Of a DNA stretch of 64,000 nucleotides, positions 46,556 through 59,115 are shown piece after piece. Source of the stretch: Megascapheus bottae. Taxonomy: Eukaryota; Chordata; Mammalia; Rodentia; Geomyidae. The notes under the pieces were generated by a model. The model saw nothing but the letters and a program-made list of their open reading frames with translations. It searched no databases and was not told where the DNA came from. The DNA is taken from positions 21,378,777 to 21,442,776 of the forward strand of contig JANJXV010000020.1 of NCBI GenBank assembly GCA_024803745.1, given 5' to 3'. The translations under genes were made by a program, and so were the position numbers. Every line of letters begins with the position of its first letter. Position 1 is the first letter of the stretch.

Positions 46556-47539
46556 GTATGTGACTTGACTTAATTGATACAGCTTTTGTTGATGTATAAG
46601 TACTATAGCTACTTTTTTCTTTCACATTGAAGATTACTAGAGCATAATTGGGGCACCAATCATTTTAATAATTATAATAATTTTGGATGACAGACTTACT
46701 AAATTATGGTAATATGAAACTGGCAACTAAGAAGAAAGGTTTCCAGAAAATTTGATAGCCCTTCCTAAAAAAGCATACCAATGCTAGCATTTGTAATAAA
46801 ATACTACCTTACTAACTAATGCTTTCTGTTTTGTACCTTTTATATATTTTAATTTTACTCATCCTTGGAATGAATTTTGAGAAACAAAAAGTACTTAAAT
46901 ATAGTTTAGGAACAAGGAGACTGTCAAATATCTCATTAAGTTCAGCTTAAACTTTATTCAATTGATTTAGTATCTTACTTTTATAATGCACTTTTTCTGA
47001 AGCTATTTAAAAATAGGTTCTATAATCATTACCAGTTTTCTATATCAGAAAGAATATATTGTTTCTTACTCCTAATCCTTTTCTCCGAAGAGCATGAGTT
47101 CTATTTTTTTCTTATTCTTCTCTCAGACTTTTCCTGTATAAAGAAGCAATTAGACAATAATAGAATAATTACTCATAGAATATTATTTTTGATGTGCACA
47201 ATCTAATTTTTTTCAGGTCAATTATAATTTTAGCTTTGGTTTAATTATTAGAGAGGAGTAAGAATACTTTTGAATTAGAAAGAATTTATGTTAATAAATT
47301 GTATGATTTATTATTTTAATAACTTTTCAATTTAAAGACCAAGAGGAAAGTTTATATCATGATGAAATCATGCTCCTTAGCCATTACATTCTTAATGAAA
47401 TTAGTGAATATATGAATATATACTAAGCCTTAAAATGCAATTGTCTGATTTTTATTTCTAATTAATTTCAAAGTCCAATTTTAATCATCTTACAATTTTA
47501 TTCATGTTGGGTTAGTTATTATTATTTTGGATTTGCTTT

Positions 47540-48010
47540 TTGTGTCTGTGTGTGGGTAGATATGGGGCTTGAACTCTGGGCCTGGGTGCTGTGCTTTTGA
47601 TCTCTTTAGCTCAAGGCTTCGGACCTACCCCCGGAGCTCCAGCACCACTTCCTGTTTTCTAGGGATTGGAGATAAGAGTCCCACATTCCTTGGCAAGGTG
47701 GCTCACTCCTGTAATCCTAGCTACTCAGGATGCTGAGATCTGAGGATCAAGGTTCAAAGCCAACCCAGGAACAAAAGGACCTGAGAATCTTATCTCCAGT
47801 TAACCTCTAAACCGAAGTGAGGCTTGGCTCAAGGGTAGGGCGGTAGCCTTGAGCTGAAGAGCTCAGGGACAATGCCCAGGCCTAGTTCAAGCCACATGGC
47901 CTGCAAAAAAAGAGTCCCACATTCTTTAGTGCCCTGGCTGGCCAGCGATCCTCAGATCTCAGCCTCCTGAGTTGCTAGGATTATAGGCATGAGCCCACTG
48001 TGCCCTGCTG
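47540..48010 (-). mobile_element. B-type SINE, antisense, host of a nested SINE
   Basis: The right half lies at 47540-47690 and the left half at 47911-48010. The interruption is a sense B-type SINE flanked by a 16-bp target duplication. Confidence 0.9.
47691..47910 (+). mobile_element. B-type SINE nested in an older B-type SINE
   Basis: tggcaaggtggctcactcct head, gcttggctcaagggtagggc right unit, tail ctgcaaaaaa. Target duplication agagtcccacattcct (47675-47690) and agagtcccacattctt (47911-47926). Confidence 0.93.
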
Positions 48011-48635
48011 GGTTTGCTTTTTTTCTTTTGACTTTATATTTATTCCTTGCATCACTGCTGATTCACTTTAAAAATAAAGGAGTCTATATGTTGTATAGGC
48101 AATCATGATAGTCTCACGTATGAAAACCTTAATTAGTTGAGTCATAGTAACAGTATAAAATGATTTATAATTTGAATCATTGACTTTCACTGAGGTAATG
48201 GTTTATAATATGTGATTGTAATAATATTTGTACTACTGTATATACATATATATATTTATGTTTATAGCGTGTTTGTGTATACATTTTCATTTTAAGTGTA
48301 CAGTTTGCCTCCATCAGTGTGTAGTCTGCATGTGCGTTCCAACATTCTCCATTTGCATTCCAACATTACTAAACAAAAATTATCTGAGAAAAAATGCCAC
48401 TGTATTGAACATGTACAGCATGACAACTGTTTGCAATGGTTAGGTAGTATAAGTAATCTAGAGATGATTTAAAGAGATGATTTACAAGAGAATATATATA
48501 GGTTATATGTAAATATTACACCATTTTATATAAAGGCTTGAGCATTCCTGATCTGGGTATCTGAAGAGGCCATGAAACCAGTTTCTTAAGGATATGGAGA
48601 AATGGAAGTACTTTCACATAAAAATATTGACTTTA

Positions 48636-48858
48636 ATTTTTTTTGTGAGTCATGGGGCTTAAAGTGGGCCTGAGTGCTGTCCCTGAGCTCTGCAGCTCAA
48701 GGCTACCACCCTACCCTTGAGCCAAGCACCACTTCCGGTTTTCTAGAGGTTAATTGTAGATAGAGTCTCAAGCCCTATCATATGCCAGGCCGGCTTTGAA
48801 CCTTGTTCCTCAGATTTCAGCCTCCTGAGTAGCTAGGATTACAGGCGTAAGCCACGCT
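48636..48858 (-). mobile_element. B-type SINE, antisense
   Basis: gtgagtcatggggcttaaag, cagctcaaggctaccaccct, and head to ggattacaggcgtaagccac. Confidence 0.9.
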
Positions 48859-49565
48859 CATAACATTGTTTTATAAATATTCTACTATTCATAATAATAC
48901 ATGCCATCATCTGCAAATCTCTTTAACCCAAAACATAGAAACTGGGATATATTACAGACAAGAGAATACAAATACTGAGGAGTAATAAGCACTTTTGAAG
49001 GAAACACAGTTTCGTATGTCAGATGCCAGAGAAGTACTTAAATGTATTCTATCAGCTGAATTAAATAACTATAGGATATACATATCTATGCAATCGTACA
49101 ATAATATGTATTTAGAGTAGCTTAGAAAAGTGTGCATGAATAGCAATGATGAATAAATGACCCAAATGTGTGTGTTGTATATAGGTCAGAGAAAGGTAAA
49201 TAAATAGATTGTATTCAGGTCCTTGAATTATCCAGGAGGCTAATAAAATAGGTAATTTAACTTCAGTATTCCTAAATTAAGTATGATAGGGAGTCTCCTA
49301 AATAGGTAGAGAGCTTCTTGGTTTGTGATAATGTTAGATTTCTTGGTCTGAATGGTAGTTTGGTGTCAGTAACAAAGTAGGAGAAGCACTGTTCTATATT
49401 TCCAAGTTAAATATTTTTATTTATTTCTATGCCATATTTCTTAGATTTAATGTTAAAAATAAGACACAATCTATACACCTCAAGAAGAATAAAAAGAAAA
49501 TAGAGTTTCTTTCATAATTTTGAAAAAAAAAATTTAAATGACGCTAATAATCATGAACCTTAGAG

Positions 49566-49757
49566 GGCCGGGAGTTTGGCCTAGTGGTAGAGTGCTTGCC
49601 TAGCATGCACAAAGACCCGGGTTCAATTCCTCAGTATCATATACATAGAAAAAAGCTGGAAGTGGTGCTGAGGCTCAAGTGGTAGAGCTCTAGCTTTGAG
49701 GAAGACCAAGGACAGTGCTCAGGCCCTGAGCTCAAGCCCAGGACTGGCAAAAAAAAT
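49566..49757 (+). mobile_element. A-type SINE with 12-bp target duplication
   Basis: Close to consensus. Exact direct repeat atgaaccttaga at 49553-49564 and 49758-49769. Confidence 0.94.
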
Positions 49758-49959
49758 ATGAACCTTAGAATGGAAAGAATCTAGTTTCACAAGTATATAA
49801 TTTAATTTGTTAATAGTGAAAGCAATTATATCTCATTTTATCCTTTTATCTTAAAATTTCTGTGACAGGGATTGATGCATTTGTAGAGTTTATAATCTTT
49901 TCTTACCTTTACCTGTCAAATCTGTCTTTATTTAGAATGATGTTTTTTTGTTGTTGCTG

Positions 49960-50180
49960 TTGGTGGTGGTGGTCATGGGGCCTGGGCACTGTCCCTAAAC
50001 TCTTCATTTCAAGGCTATTACTCTATCATGTTGAGCCACAGTGCTACCTCTGGCTTTCTGATGGTTAATTGGCGATAATCTCACGGACTTTCTTCCCCTG
50101 GCTGGCTTTGAACCATGATCTTCAGATCTTGGTCTCCTGAGTAGCTAGGATTACAGGTGCGAGCCACTGTATCCAGCTTA
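49960..50180 (-). mobile_element. B-type SINE, antisense
   Basis: ggtcatggggcctgggcact and the head to taggattacaggtgcgagcc. Starts after a (GTT)/(GGT) stretch. Confidence 0.88.
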
Positions 50181-50213
50181 TTTTGTTTTTTTTTTTTTTT
50201 AAATAAAAAAAAG

Positions 50214-50423
50214 TGGGGCCAGGAGTTTGGCCTAGTGGTTAAAGTGCTTGCCTAGCATGCATGAAGACCCGGGTTCGATTCCTCGGTACCACATACATAG
50301 AAAAAAGCCAGAAGTGGTGCTGAGGCTCAACTGGTAGAGCTCTAGCCTTGAGAAAGTCCAAGGACAGTGCTCAGGCCCTGAGCTCAAGCCCAGGACTGGC
50401 AAAAAAAAAAAAAAAAAAAAAAA
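50214..50423 (+). mobile_element. A-type SINE, near consensus
   Basis: tggcctagtggttaaagtgc, acccgggttcgattcctcgg and a pure A tail of about 23. The long pure tail and intact boxes suggest a recent insertion. Confidence 0.94.
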
Positions 50424-52065
50424 GTATTCATACATGACTACAGAAGGTAATGAGAAGTGACTAGGAAAAAGAACAAGTAGCTATCATACATCTTTATTGT
50501 CCTTATGGCCTGAGAAGAATTATTGCACTCATTTGTAAATTTTGAGGTGCATGCTCAAGTAAAATGTGTGTATTAATACAAATGTATTAATTAATGAAGA
50601 TAATACTAGCAGAACAATGAAGTTGTATAATATTTACAGCTATAAAACATATATAATAGGCAATTTTGTAATTTTCTTTGGTAATGTAGTTTCTATAATA
50701 AGGAATATTTATTTGAACTTTATATCTCATTATATTATAATTGATTATATGATTAAAAGAAATTCAAAAATTTTAATTTGTTTCTGATAAACTTTTGGAT
50801 CACATAGAACTTATTGTCTGATAAATTTTTTAAAAATTTGAGGCCATTTTATGATATCCTAATTATCATTCTTTACAATGTCTTTAAACTTGTCTGATCA
50901 ATTATTTTCTAAGGTACCTTATACACACTTGGTACTTACTAATTTCTAAATCCCATTTCTTATTTAATTGCAGGAAAGTATTAGAGTTTTTTTAAAAAAT
51001 GCTTTATTAAGATCTGAGCTAGGAACTGAGCAAAATAACATTGAACATTCAAATAAATGAAGCATTACATTTTATCTCAATAGAGGTATTTATGAACTTT
51101 CAAACCTCATATTCTATAAGAGAATTAAATCTTGCAAATGGATTGTTGTTTACCCCATGGGGTATGGACTCTGGGAAATTAAATTTCTACTTGAAGTAAT
51201 GTCTAATTTTTTGGTGTTTGTTTTTGCCTTAATGAGCTTCAGAATGTGATAGGAAATTAAATTCCAATCAATCATTCCCGTTCTATTTATTACCACTAAT
51301 GGTAATTATCTCACATGAAATACAACCATTCTTTCTAACTGGATATCATAATGAAAAACTTCAGTTAATCTGGCAAAGTAGTCACATATAAAATAATTTT
51401 CTTGCTCTCACAATGTTTCAATAGTCACTTCTCAATTATGATAAAACATTATTTGCTAGCGATATGTTCCAAGTCAATGTTTTCAATATAATTTGTATTC
51501 CCATGACTGACATTAATTATCATATTAGTTAGATGTATGATGTCAATAGGGAAATAAACTATATCCTGCTGTGTTTTGAAATTAGTGCCAGTATGAATGA
51601 CTTTCTCTTATAAAAAGCTTACTTCCCCTTTTTACCTCTAGTGTTGTAAATCTATGATCAATAGTATAAAAATAAATCTAAAATCCAAAAATCTAATATT
51701 GTAAAGTTTTAATGAATTGTTCCACAGTCACTAGGCAGAATGCCATGTGACTAGTAAAATTGTGTATAGATTATATGTAATAAATTGGGAACATGTTTAT
51801 TTTGGAATATTAACTCTAAAATAAGGATATGAAAATTATAACAGTAGAATATTTTAAAAAATATATTTGGAGGATTTAAATAAAAAATTTAAAGCATACC
51901 ATATTTTTGTTTAGCAGGTGAGGCCTTGAAAATATTTTGGCTTTTTTCATATTTCTAAATTTGCCTTAAAATGGAAATGTTTTAGATGAGATTGAAATGT
52001 TTGACAAACCTTATGTCTCAGTTCACAGGAAGAAAAATAGAGTACTCATGGTAGATTCATTATCT

Positions 52066-52098
52066 CTCTCTCTCTCTTTGTTTCTCTCTCTCTCTCTT
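52066..52098. repeat. (TC)n microsatellite
   Basis: Two TC runs separated by tttgttt; a shorter TC run recurs near 52421. Confidence 0.9.
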
Positions 52099-52116
52099 TA
52101 TAATTAAAAAAGTTGA

Positions 52117-52345
52117 AGTTGCAGCCTGGCACCAATGGGTCATACTTATAATCCTAGCTGCTCAGAAGGCTAAGGTCTTAGGATCATAATTCTAAAGCCT
52201 GGAAAAGCATATGAATGTAAGAGACTCATATCCAGCTAATCAGCAAGAAGTTGGACTAGAGGCATGGTTCAGTGTTTCAGTATCCCTATGAGCAAAAAGT
52301 TAAGTGAGAGCTCAAGGTCTTGAGTTCCAGCATCAGTAGTTGACA
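52117..52345 (+). mobile_element. B-type SINE, diverged
   Basis: gcctggcaccaatgggtcat, ataatcctagctgctcagaa, and a right half that reads 'gcatggttcagtgtttcag' with a poor tail. Confidence 0.7.
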
Positions 52346-53056
52346 CAAAAATCAGAAGTTGAACTGGCAGTGAAAAGCCAGAGATGTGGATATAAATAGC
52401 ATTGTAATATTAAGATTCTTTCTCTCTCTCTACTTTTTGCTGTAGAACACTTTAGACGTATAGAAAGTTTAACAAGTGTAAGCCTCCTATTCCCAGATTT
52501 TTAACAGTTCTCAGGATTTTGCTAGCTTGTTTAACCTATTCCTCTTCTTGACATGCCCACCTTCCTTTAAAAGTAAAGTCTACTGATATTGTAACTGCAA
52601 TCAGTTTTATATATTTCTTTGCTACTATTGTATCTTGTATGTTAATTTTAAAAAGTGAAAAGTTTTATATTTGTATGTATACACGAAAGTACCTCTCTCC
52701 CTTTCCCTTTCTCTCTTCCTTCTCTCCTTTCCTCCTTTCATGACTTTTTAAAATCACTTTTCATTAGTTGTACAGAAAGAGTTTCACTTTGACATTTCTG
52801 TACATGCATGGAATGCATCCCGATGAAATTCGCTCCTTCTGTCCTTCTGCCTTACCCACCCATTTGACCACATTTAACCACATCAACTAACTCTGTTTGC
52901 CTGCCCTCTCCCACGAATACTCCTTTCAACAAGCTTTTTTACTTCTCTATTTTTAATGTACATTAATTGAATCAAAAATTTTTACTGTGCTTTTTGCTGT
53001 GACTATATTACAGTTTAATCAAAATAACACACTTTTTCAATATTCTTCCAATATCT

Positions 53057-53256
53057 TTTTTTTTTGTCAGTCCTGAGCTTGAACTCAGGGCCTGAGCACT
53101 GTCCTTGGACTTTCCTCAAGGCTAGAGCTCTACCACTTGAGCCTCAGCACCACTCTCGGCTTTTTTTTTTTTTAATGTATGTGGTACCGAGGAATTGAAC
53201 CCAGGTCTTTGTGCATGCTAGGCAAGCACTCTACCACTAGGCCAAACTCCTGGCCC
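53057..53256 (-). mobile_element. A-type SINE, antisense, with 9-bp target duplication
   Basis: T run, gtcagtcctgagcttgaact, atgtatgtggtaccgaggaa, reversed left unit to aactcctggcc. Direct repeat ccaatatct at 53048-53056 and 53257-53265. Confidence 0.93.
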
Positions 53257-53279
53257 CCAATATCTGTTTGATCAACAAC

Positions 53280-54776
53280 TTTGCATTTCCTTATACCATC
53301 TTCATATATAGTTACACTATATTTTGAAAATATTCACCTTTCATTGCTTTTTCCCATATCCCCCCAACCAGTCCCTCAGTTAATCATATTCTATGTGTGA
53401 AAATATATTTATGTACCTATATACACATACATGTAAAAATAAGCATTCAATAAATATGTAAATCCTTTAGATCTAGCTTCCACATGTAAGCAAAATCATG
53501 AGAAATTTTGCTTTTGAGCTTTGCTAATTTCACTCAATATATAGTCTCCAATTTTATTTTCCTGCAAGTGATGTAATTTCACTTTTCTTGATGGCTTATA
53601 TATCATATTTTCTTTACCCATTAATCTGTTGTTGGACATTTTAGCTGATGCTATAGTTTGGCTACTGTGAATAGTGCTGCAGTAAGCCCAAGAATATTGG
53701 TATTTTTTATAATGATTTACTCATTTGAATATATTTCCAATAATAGTATAGAAAGGTCACATGCTACATCTATTTTTAAATTTTTGAGGAACATCTTACT
53801 AATTTCCATAATGGTTGCACTAGTTTATATTTCCCTTCACATTGTTACCATCATGTTATTATTATTTATTTTTTGTGGGTCATGGGCTTTAACTTGTCCC
53901 TGAGCTCTTCAGCTCAAGACTACCACCTTACCCTTGAGCCAAGCCCCACTTCCCATTTGCTGGAGGTTAATTGGAAATAAGAGTCTCAGGTCCTTTTGTG
54001 CCTGGGATGGCTTTGAACCTTGATCCTCAGATCTCAGCCTCCTGAGAAGCTAGGATTAAAGGTGTGAGCATGTTGTTTTCTTAATGATTGCCATTCTGAT
54101 GAGTAAGACTGAATCAGTGTAGTGTTGATTCATATTTACTTTTTGGCTAAGGATGGTAAATATTTCTTCATATATATGTATATTAACTACTTACAATTCT
54201 TCTGAGAACTGTCAGTTCCTTTTCTATCTAATTTTTGAAATCTTTTAATATTATGGATATGTATTCTTCATTTATTGAATATCTGGTAAAGATTTTCCTC
54301 CCATTCTATGGTTGTCTTCTGGTTCTAATAATTGTTTCTTTTGCTATATAGGAACTTTATACTTTGGTGCAGTTATTTTTTATTTTCCCGTTCTGGACAA
54401 TTGGGGTCTTATTCTTAATTAATTTTGTCTATTACTTCCAGGGTTTTATCTACATAACTCTGTAGTAAAATTTCTTATTTTGAGTTCTTTGATCCCTTTG
54501 GAGTTCATTTTTGTATAGGGTAAAAAATAGGAATCATGTTCCAATGTCCTATAAGCAGATAACTAGTTTTGGGGCAACTATTAAAGAGGCTATCTTTTCT
54601 CTAGTATATACTTTTGAATCCTTTGTCAAAAACAAGAAGGTAATAACTTATGGCTTTACTTCTCAGTATCATTGCTTTTCCAGTTTCTTTTTGTTAGGAC
54701 CATACTGCTTTTGTTATGATAGCTTTGTAGTATAATTTGAAGTTTAATGGTTTGATAACCGCTAGTGGTGCTTTTT
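53280..54776 (-). mobile_element. L1 ORF2 fragment, antisense, interrupted by a B-type SINE
   Basis: Reversed L1 ORF2 landmarks: ctactgtgaatagtgctgca, tactaatttccataatggtt, then tttcctcccattctatggtt and cattgcttttccagtttctt. A B-type SINE occupies 53875-54072. All frames are broken. Confidence 0.75.
53875..54072 (-). mobile_element. B-type SINE inside an L1 fragment
   Basis: gtgggtcatgggctttaact and head to taggattaaaggtgtgagca. Several bases of the right half are lost. Confidence 0.88.
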
Positions 54777-54786
54777 TCAATTAATT

Positions 54787-54980
54787 TTTTTTTTTGCCAG
54801 TTGTGAAGCTTGAATTCGGAATCTGAGCACTCTCCTTGGACTTTCTCGAGGCTAGAGCTTTACCACTTGAGCCACAGCACCACTTCCAGCTTTTTTCTAT
54901 GTATGTGGTACTGAGGAATCAAACCCAGGTCTTCATGCATACTAGGCAAGCATTCTACCGCTAGGCCAAATTCCCAGCCC
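54787..54980 (-). mobile_element. A-type SINE, antisense, with 10-bp target duplication
   Basis: T run, gccagttgtgaagcttgaat, ctatgtatgtggtactgagg, reversed left unit to ccagccc. Exact repeat tcaattaatt at 54777-54786 and 54981-54990. Confidence 0.93.
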
Positions 54981-54994
54981 TCAATTAATTGTTG

Positions 54995-55188
54995 TTGTTG
55001 TTGTTTGTGGGGTTTGAACTCAGGGCCTGGACATTTTTCCTGAGCTCTTCAGCTCAAGGCTAATGCCCTGCCCCTGGAGCCACAATACCACTTCTGTTTT
55101 CTAGTGGTTAATTGGAGGTAAGAGCCTCACAGACTCTGATCCTCAGATCTCAGCTAGGATGACAGGAGTGAACCACCACACCCAGCTC
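54995..55188 (-). mobile_element. B-type SINE, antisense
   Basis: ggggtttgaactcagggcct, cttcagctcaaggctaatgc, and a shortened head to caccacacccagctc. Confidence 0.87.
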
Positions 55189-55201
55189 TTAATTTTTTAT
55201 T

Positions 55202-56512
55202 ACTTTTTAAAAAATTGTAATTAATAGAAGGGTTACATTCCATTCACCAGATAGAGAGTGCATTGCTTCACAAACATTGATACCCTTTCTCATGTCTTGG
55301 TCCCCATTTCCTTGCCCAACCCCCGCCGCTCATCTTGTTTTCCCACCTTTCCTATCATATTTCAAATAACCAAATAAACATATATACAATATATCAGATA
55401 ACAAGACAAGATACTGTAACAATATGAGATAACCAAGGAACAACAAAGAGATGAGAGATAACATAGTACATTAAGGACAACAATCACACATTATATAGCT
55501 TTTGTTTCCTTCTCCTGGAGGTCCTTTCATTTGGCGTCCTCCTGTATGTGTCTAGGTTTTGTTCTATTGTAAATCTCTGCTAGGAGAGGCCAAGGTTTCT
55601 ACAGATTATGACAAATGAGGGAAACCATTGAGCCTATGTTCCTTTGAGTCTGGCTTACTTCACTTAATATGATTTTTTCTAAGTCTTTCCATTTCCTTAC
55701 AAATGGGGCAATGTCGTTCTTTCTGACAGCAGCATAGAATTCCATTGTGTATAAATACCACATCTTGTTGGTCCACTCATAAACTGAGGAACATCTAGGT
55801 TGGTTCCATATCTTTGCTATGGTGAATAGTGCTGCAATGAACATCATTGTGCTAGTGGATTTAGTATGTCCTTGTTTCTGGACGATTGGGTAAATGCCAA
55901 GTAGTGGAATTGCTGGGTCATAGGGGAGTTCTATGTTTAGTCTTTTGAGGCACTGCCATTCTCCTTTCCATAGTGGTTGAATGAGTTTGCATTCCCACCA
56001 ACAGTGTAGTAGTGATCCCTCCTGGCCACATACCTGCCAGCATCTGTTGTTATTAGATTTCTTGATCATGGCCATTTTATTGGAGTAAGGTGGAATCTGA
56101 AAGTTGTTTTGATTTGCATTTCTTTTATGCCAGAGATGTCGAGCATTTCTTCATGTGTCTATAGGCCATTCTTATTTCTTCTTCAGAGAAGACTCTCTTT
56201 AAGTCTTTGGCCCATCTTTTAATGGGATGGTTGTTTCTTTGGAGATTAGTTTTGGAGTGATTCAGTATTTTGAGCTGTAGGTATATTTTAGATATGAGGC
56301 CTTTGTCTGTTGTATGATTAGAGAAGACCTTCTCCCACTCTGTGGGCATTCTAGTTAATTTGCTAGCTATATCCTTTGACATACAGAAGCTCTACAGTTT
56401 AATACAGTCCCACTTATACAAGAAGGAATAGGAGATACACTAGGTCTCCTTGGCATAGGTCGAAACTTTCTTAATAAGGACTCAGAAACACAACAAATCA
56501 AGAAAGACTGAA
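55202..56512 (-). mobile_element. L1 3' end with 5' inversion and 13-bp target duplication
   Basis: On the minus strand 55599-56382 encodes L1 ORF2 C-terminal sequence in two frames (landmarks ELPYDPAIPLLGIYP and YLYTMEFYAAVRKNDI), with the 3' UTR down to about 55210. From about 56416 to 56512 the upstream part of the same ORF2 runs in the opposite direction (plus strand), the pattern left by twin priming. Exact repeat ttaattttttatt at 55189-55201 and 56513-56525. Only the non-enzymatic C-terminal part remains; it cannot move by itself. Confidence 0.85.
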
Positions 56513-56554
56513 TTAATTTTTTATTTCTATGAAGAATGACATGGTGACTTTTTT

Positions 56555-56869
56555 AACTTTTTAAAATTGTATTTTATGGTCAGGGTGATATAGAGAGGGA
56601 TTACAGTTACATTCATCAGGTAGTAGTTATATTACTTCTTGAACATTGATATCCTTTTCTGTGTTTTTTTTTCTCACTTTTCCTCCTTGTACCCCCTCCC
56701 AATCATTTTGTTTTTCCCCTTCCTTTTTTTATTTCAAGTAAATAAATAAATGTATATATAATATACCGGGTACCAAAGTTAGATTCAGTAACAAGATACC
56801 ATAGGGTTGGGGTTTAGCTCAATATTAGAGTACTTGCCTAGTAGGCATAAGGCTCTGAGTTCTATTTCT
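56555..56869 (-). mobile_element. Chimeric insertion of L1 3' UTR and ID element
   Basis: An antisense L1 3' UTR fragment (about 56555-56800, with gtcagggtgatatagagagg) is followed by a sense ID-like unit (56803-56869, gggtttagctcaatattaga to gagttctatttct). The whole is flanked by acatggtgactttttt at 56539-56554 and 56870-56885. Confidence 0.75.
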
Positions 56870-57482
56870 ACATGGTGACTTTTTTTTTTAAAGCTCTTGT
56901 AACCTGTTTGAAGATACTCTTGGCTCAGGCTTTCATCAAATTAATTACTTAGCTGTACAATGTATTGCACATGTGCTATAATCATTAACTTGATGTGAAT
57001 ATATATTTCTGTATTCATTCAAAAAATAATTACTGAGCCAAATGTGTAATACACTGTATCATATACAGGAGTAGATATAAATAGATATTTATGGACCATG
57101 ACTGGTGAAGAAAACAGATATTTACCAGATGATCATAGAAATAAATGCAAAATTCTTACCATGAGAAGTGATATGAACAAATAGTAAATAGGGATCATCT
57201 TATATCTGGTCTTTAGAGGGCTATAGGCAATGGCTCAAGACATCTAGAATTCACTTTAGAACTGGTACTCCAAATGAATGTTTGAAATTACAAGGAAAGA
57301 AGATGTGTAGAGCTTCCAGGAGCAGAATTAGCGTCTATATAGGTGTGTGTAGAAGGTACCACAAATGGACTAGAGGTCAGCATAGCTGGTATATAAAAGA
57401 GGAAAGCACATAATTTGGATTAAGAAGGTAGGTGTAGGAATGTAGAAACATGTAAGCTAGAAAACCTACCTTATTCAATTCT

Positions 57483-57690
57483 TTAATTTTTCTTTTTTGT
57501 GCTTGCCTTGTGGATTGAACTCAGGGTTTGGTTACTGTCCCTAAGCTTAGTATTCTACCACTTTAATCATGCTCTTTGGGGGTTAATTGGGATTAAAAGT
57601 TTCATGGACTTTCCTGTCCTCATCTGGCTTTGAACTTTCATCTTTACATTTCAGCCTTCTAAGTAGCTAGGATTACAGGCATGAACCACC
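57483..57690 (-). mobile_element. B-type SINE, antisense, diverged
   Basis: gtggattgaactcagggttt and head to ggattacaggcatgaaccac. A CT-rich stretch (57692-57731) separates it from the next copy. Confidence 0.8.
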
Positions 57691-57734
57691 TCCCTCTCTA
57701 CCTCCCCCCCTCCCCTCTCTCTCTTTCTTGCTCT

Positions 57735-57966
57735 CTTTTGGTGGTTCATGGGGCTTGAACTCTGGGCCTGGACGCTGTCCCTGAGCTCTTCAGCTCAAGG
57801 CTACTACCCTACCCTTGAGCTGCAGCCCCACTGCCTCTTTTGTGTAGGGGTTAATTGGAGATAAGATTCTAAAGTTCTTTGGTGCCCTGGCTGGCTTTGA
57901 ACTATGATCCTCAGCTCTCAGCCTCCTGAGTAGCTAAGATTACAGTCATGAGCCACTGCGCCCAGA
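57735..57966 (-). mobile_element. B-type SINE, antisense
   Basis: ggtggttcatggggcttgaa, cttcagctcaaggctactac, head to gagccactgcgcccag. Confidence 0.9.
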
Positions 57967-57976
57967 TATTTAATTC

Positions 57977-58040
57977 TTTTTTTTTTTTTTTTTTTGTGGG
58001 TCATGGTGCTTGGACCAGGCCTGCGTGCTGTCCCTGAGCA
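57977..58040 (-). mobile_element. B-type SINE, truncated, antisense
   Basis: Only the T run, gtgggtcatggtgcttgg and tgctgtccctgagca are present. Confidence 0.75.
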
Positions 58041-59115
58041 AACTACATGACAGAAGATCTTTAGACTGTTCTGACACATAAAGTATTCTTGCTAGACTTC
58101 TCTCAAGACTTAATATGCTAAAACAGATATGGGTAACATCTGCTTTTCTTTCTGTTGACCAATAGTATATTTAATTGTTTTTGTTGGTTTCGTCAACATA
58201 AACCAACAGTCATCTTTATTTCTAGTTTCTCATTAATATAAAAAGTATTCTTGAATTACTTGCTTTATCTACAAATTAAAAAAAAAACACTTAGAGCAAC
58301 TAAAATGTGACTCAAAAACCGTATTCCTGTTATAGAAAAATGATGTTATGACTATCAGGAAATAGTAATTCTATTTAAATCAAATATCAAATTTAGAAAT
58401 TGAATGTTATATATAGCAGACCCACTTGTTAATGTTAGGATTTTGAAGTGACTAGCTTTTACCTGAATAAATAAGGTTGACATTCATACCATATAGTGCC
58501 TATAAAATTTATTGTCTATGTAATATAAATGAAAATAAATGCATAAATGTAATGTTAACAATTGATATTAATATTAATTATAACTGTACTTGTTTTCATG
58601 TGTAGCTATATGGCTGTTTTTATTTTACTCGGTGTTGTAGTTTCTGAATCTGCTTTTTTGCAATTCCTAAAATATAATGAGATTGAAGCACAGTCTCAGA
58701 ATTCACTGAAATAGTGCTAAAGATGGAGTTATGAGACTTTAGAACTTTCTAAGCATTTAATCCTATGTAACTTCACCCATATGCAAAAAACTTTGAAGTA
58801 AATAACTATGTAATGTATATGTATGTATATGAATTGTTATTTATACAGAACTTATCTATTATACAAAAGAACTTGTAAGCATTTCTTGAATTTCCTTGCA
58901 TACTTATTTGTAGTAGGAAATAAAAATAGAAATTATTTCTATAACTTTTAAATACATTATTCTCCAGTGCTATCAGTTATTTCACCAAAACACAAAATTG
59001 GCTAAAAGTAATACTCTTGTATCAAAACAGACTAAGGGAATTTACATTTAGTTTTCTTTGTCTTTGTTTTTTGTTTCATCTTCCTTCCCACCCCAATTAT
59101 TTCATGATATTTCAG

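Larger units (their letters stand above)
46556..59115 (+). other. KANSL1L: Intron 5 of KANSL1L, 12.6 kb
   Basis: The first kilobase after exon 5 and the stretches 48010-48635, 48860-49550, 50425-52060, 52350-52690, 56890-57480 and 58045-59115 are AT-rich and without recognisable repeats. The interval 53280-56890 is a pile of L1 and SINE insertions. No coding exon was recognised; the phases of the flanking exons (2 and 2) agree without one. Confidence 0.9.

Noticed and set aside
55599..56382. Possible working L1 ORF2
   Set aside because: Only the C-terminal part exists, split over two frames and 5' truncated with an inversion; no endonuclease or reverse transcriptase domain.
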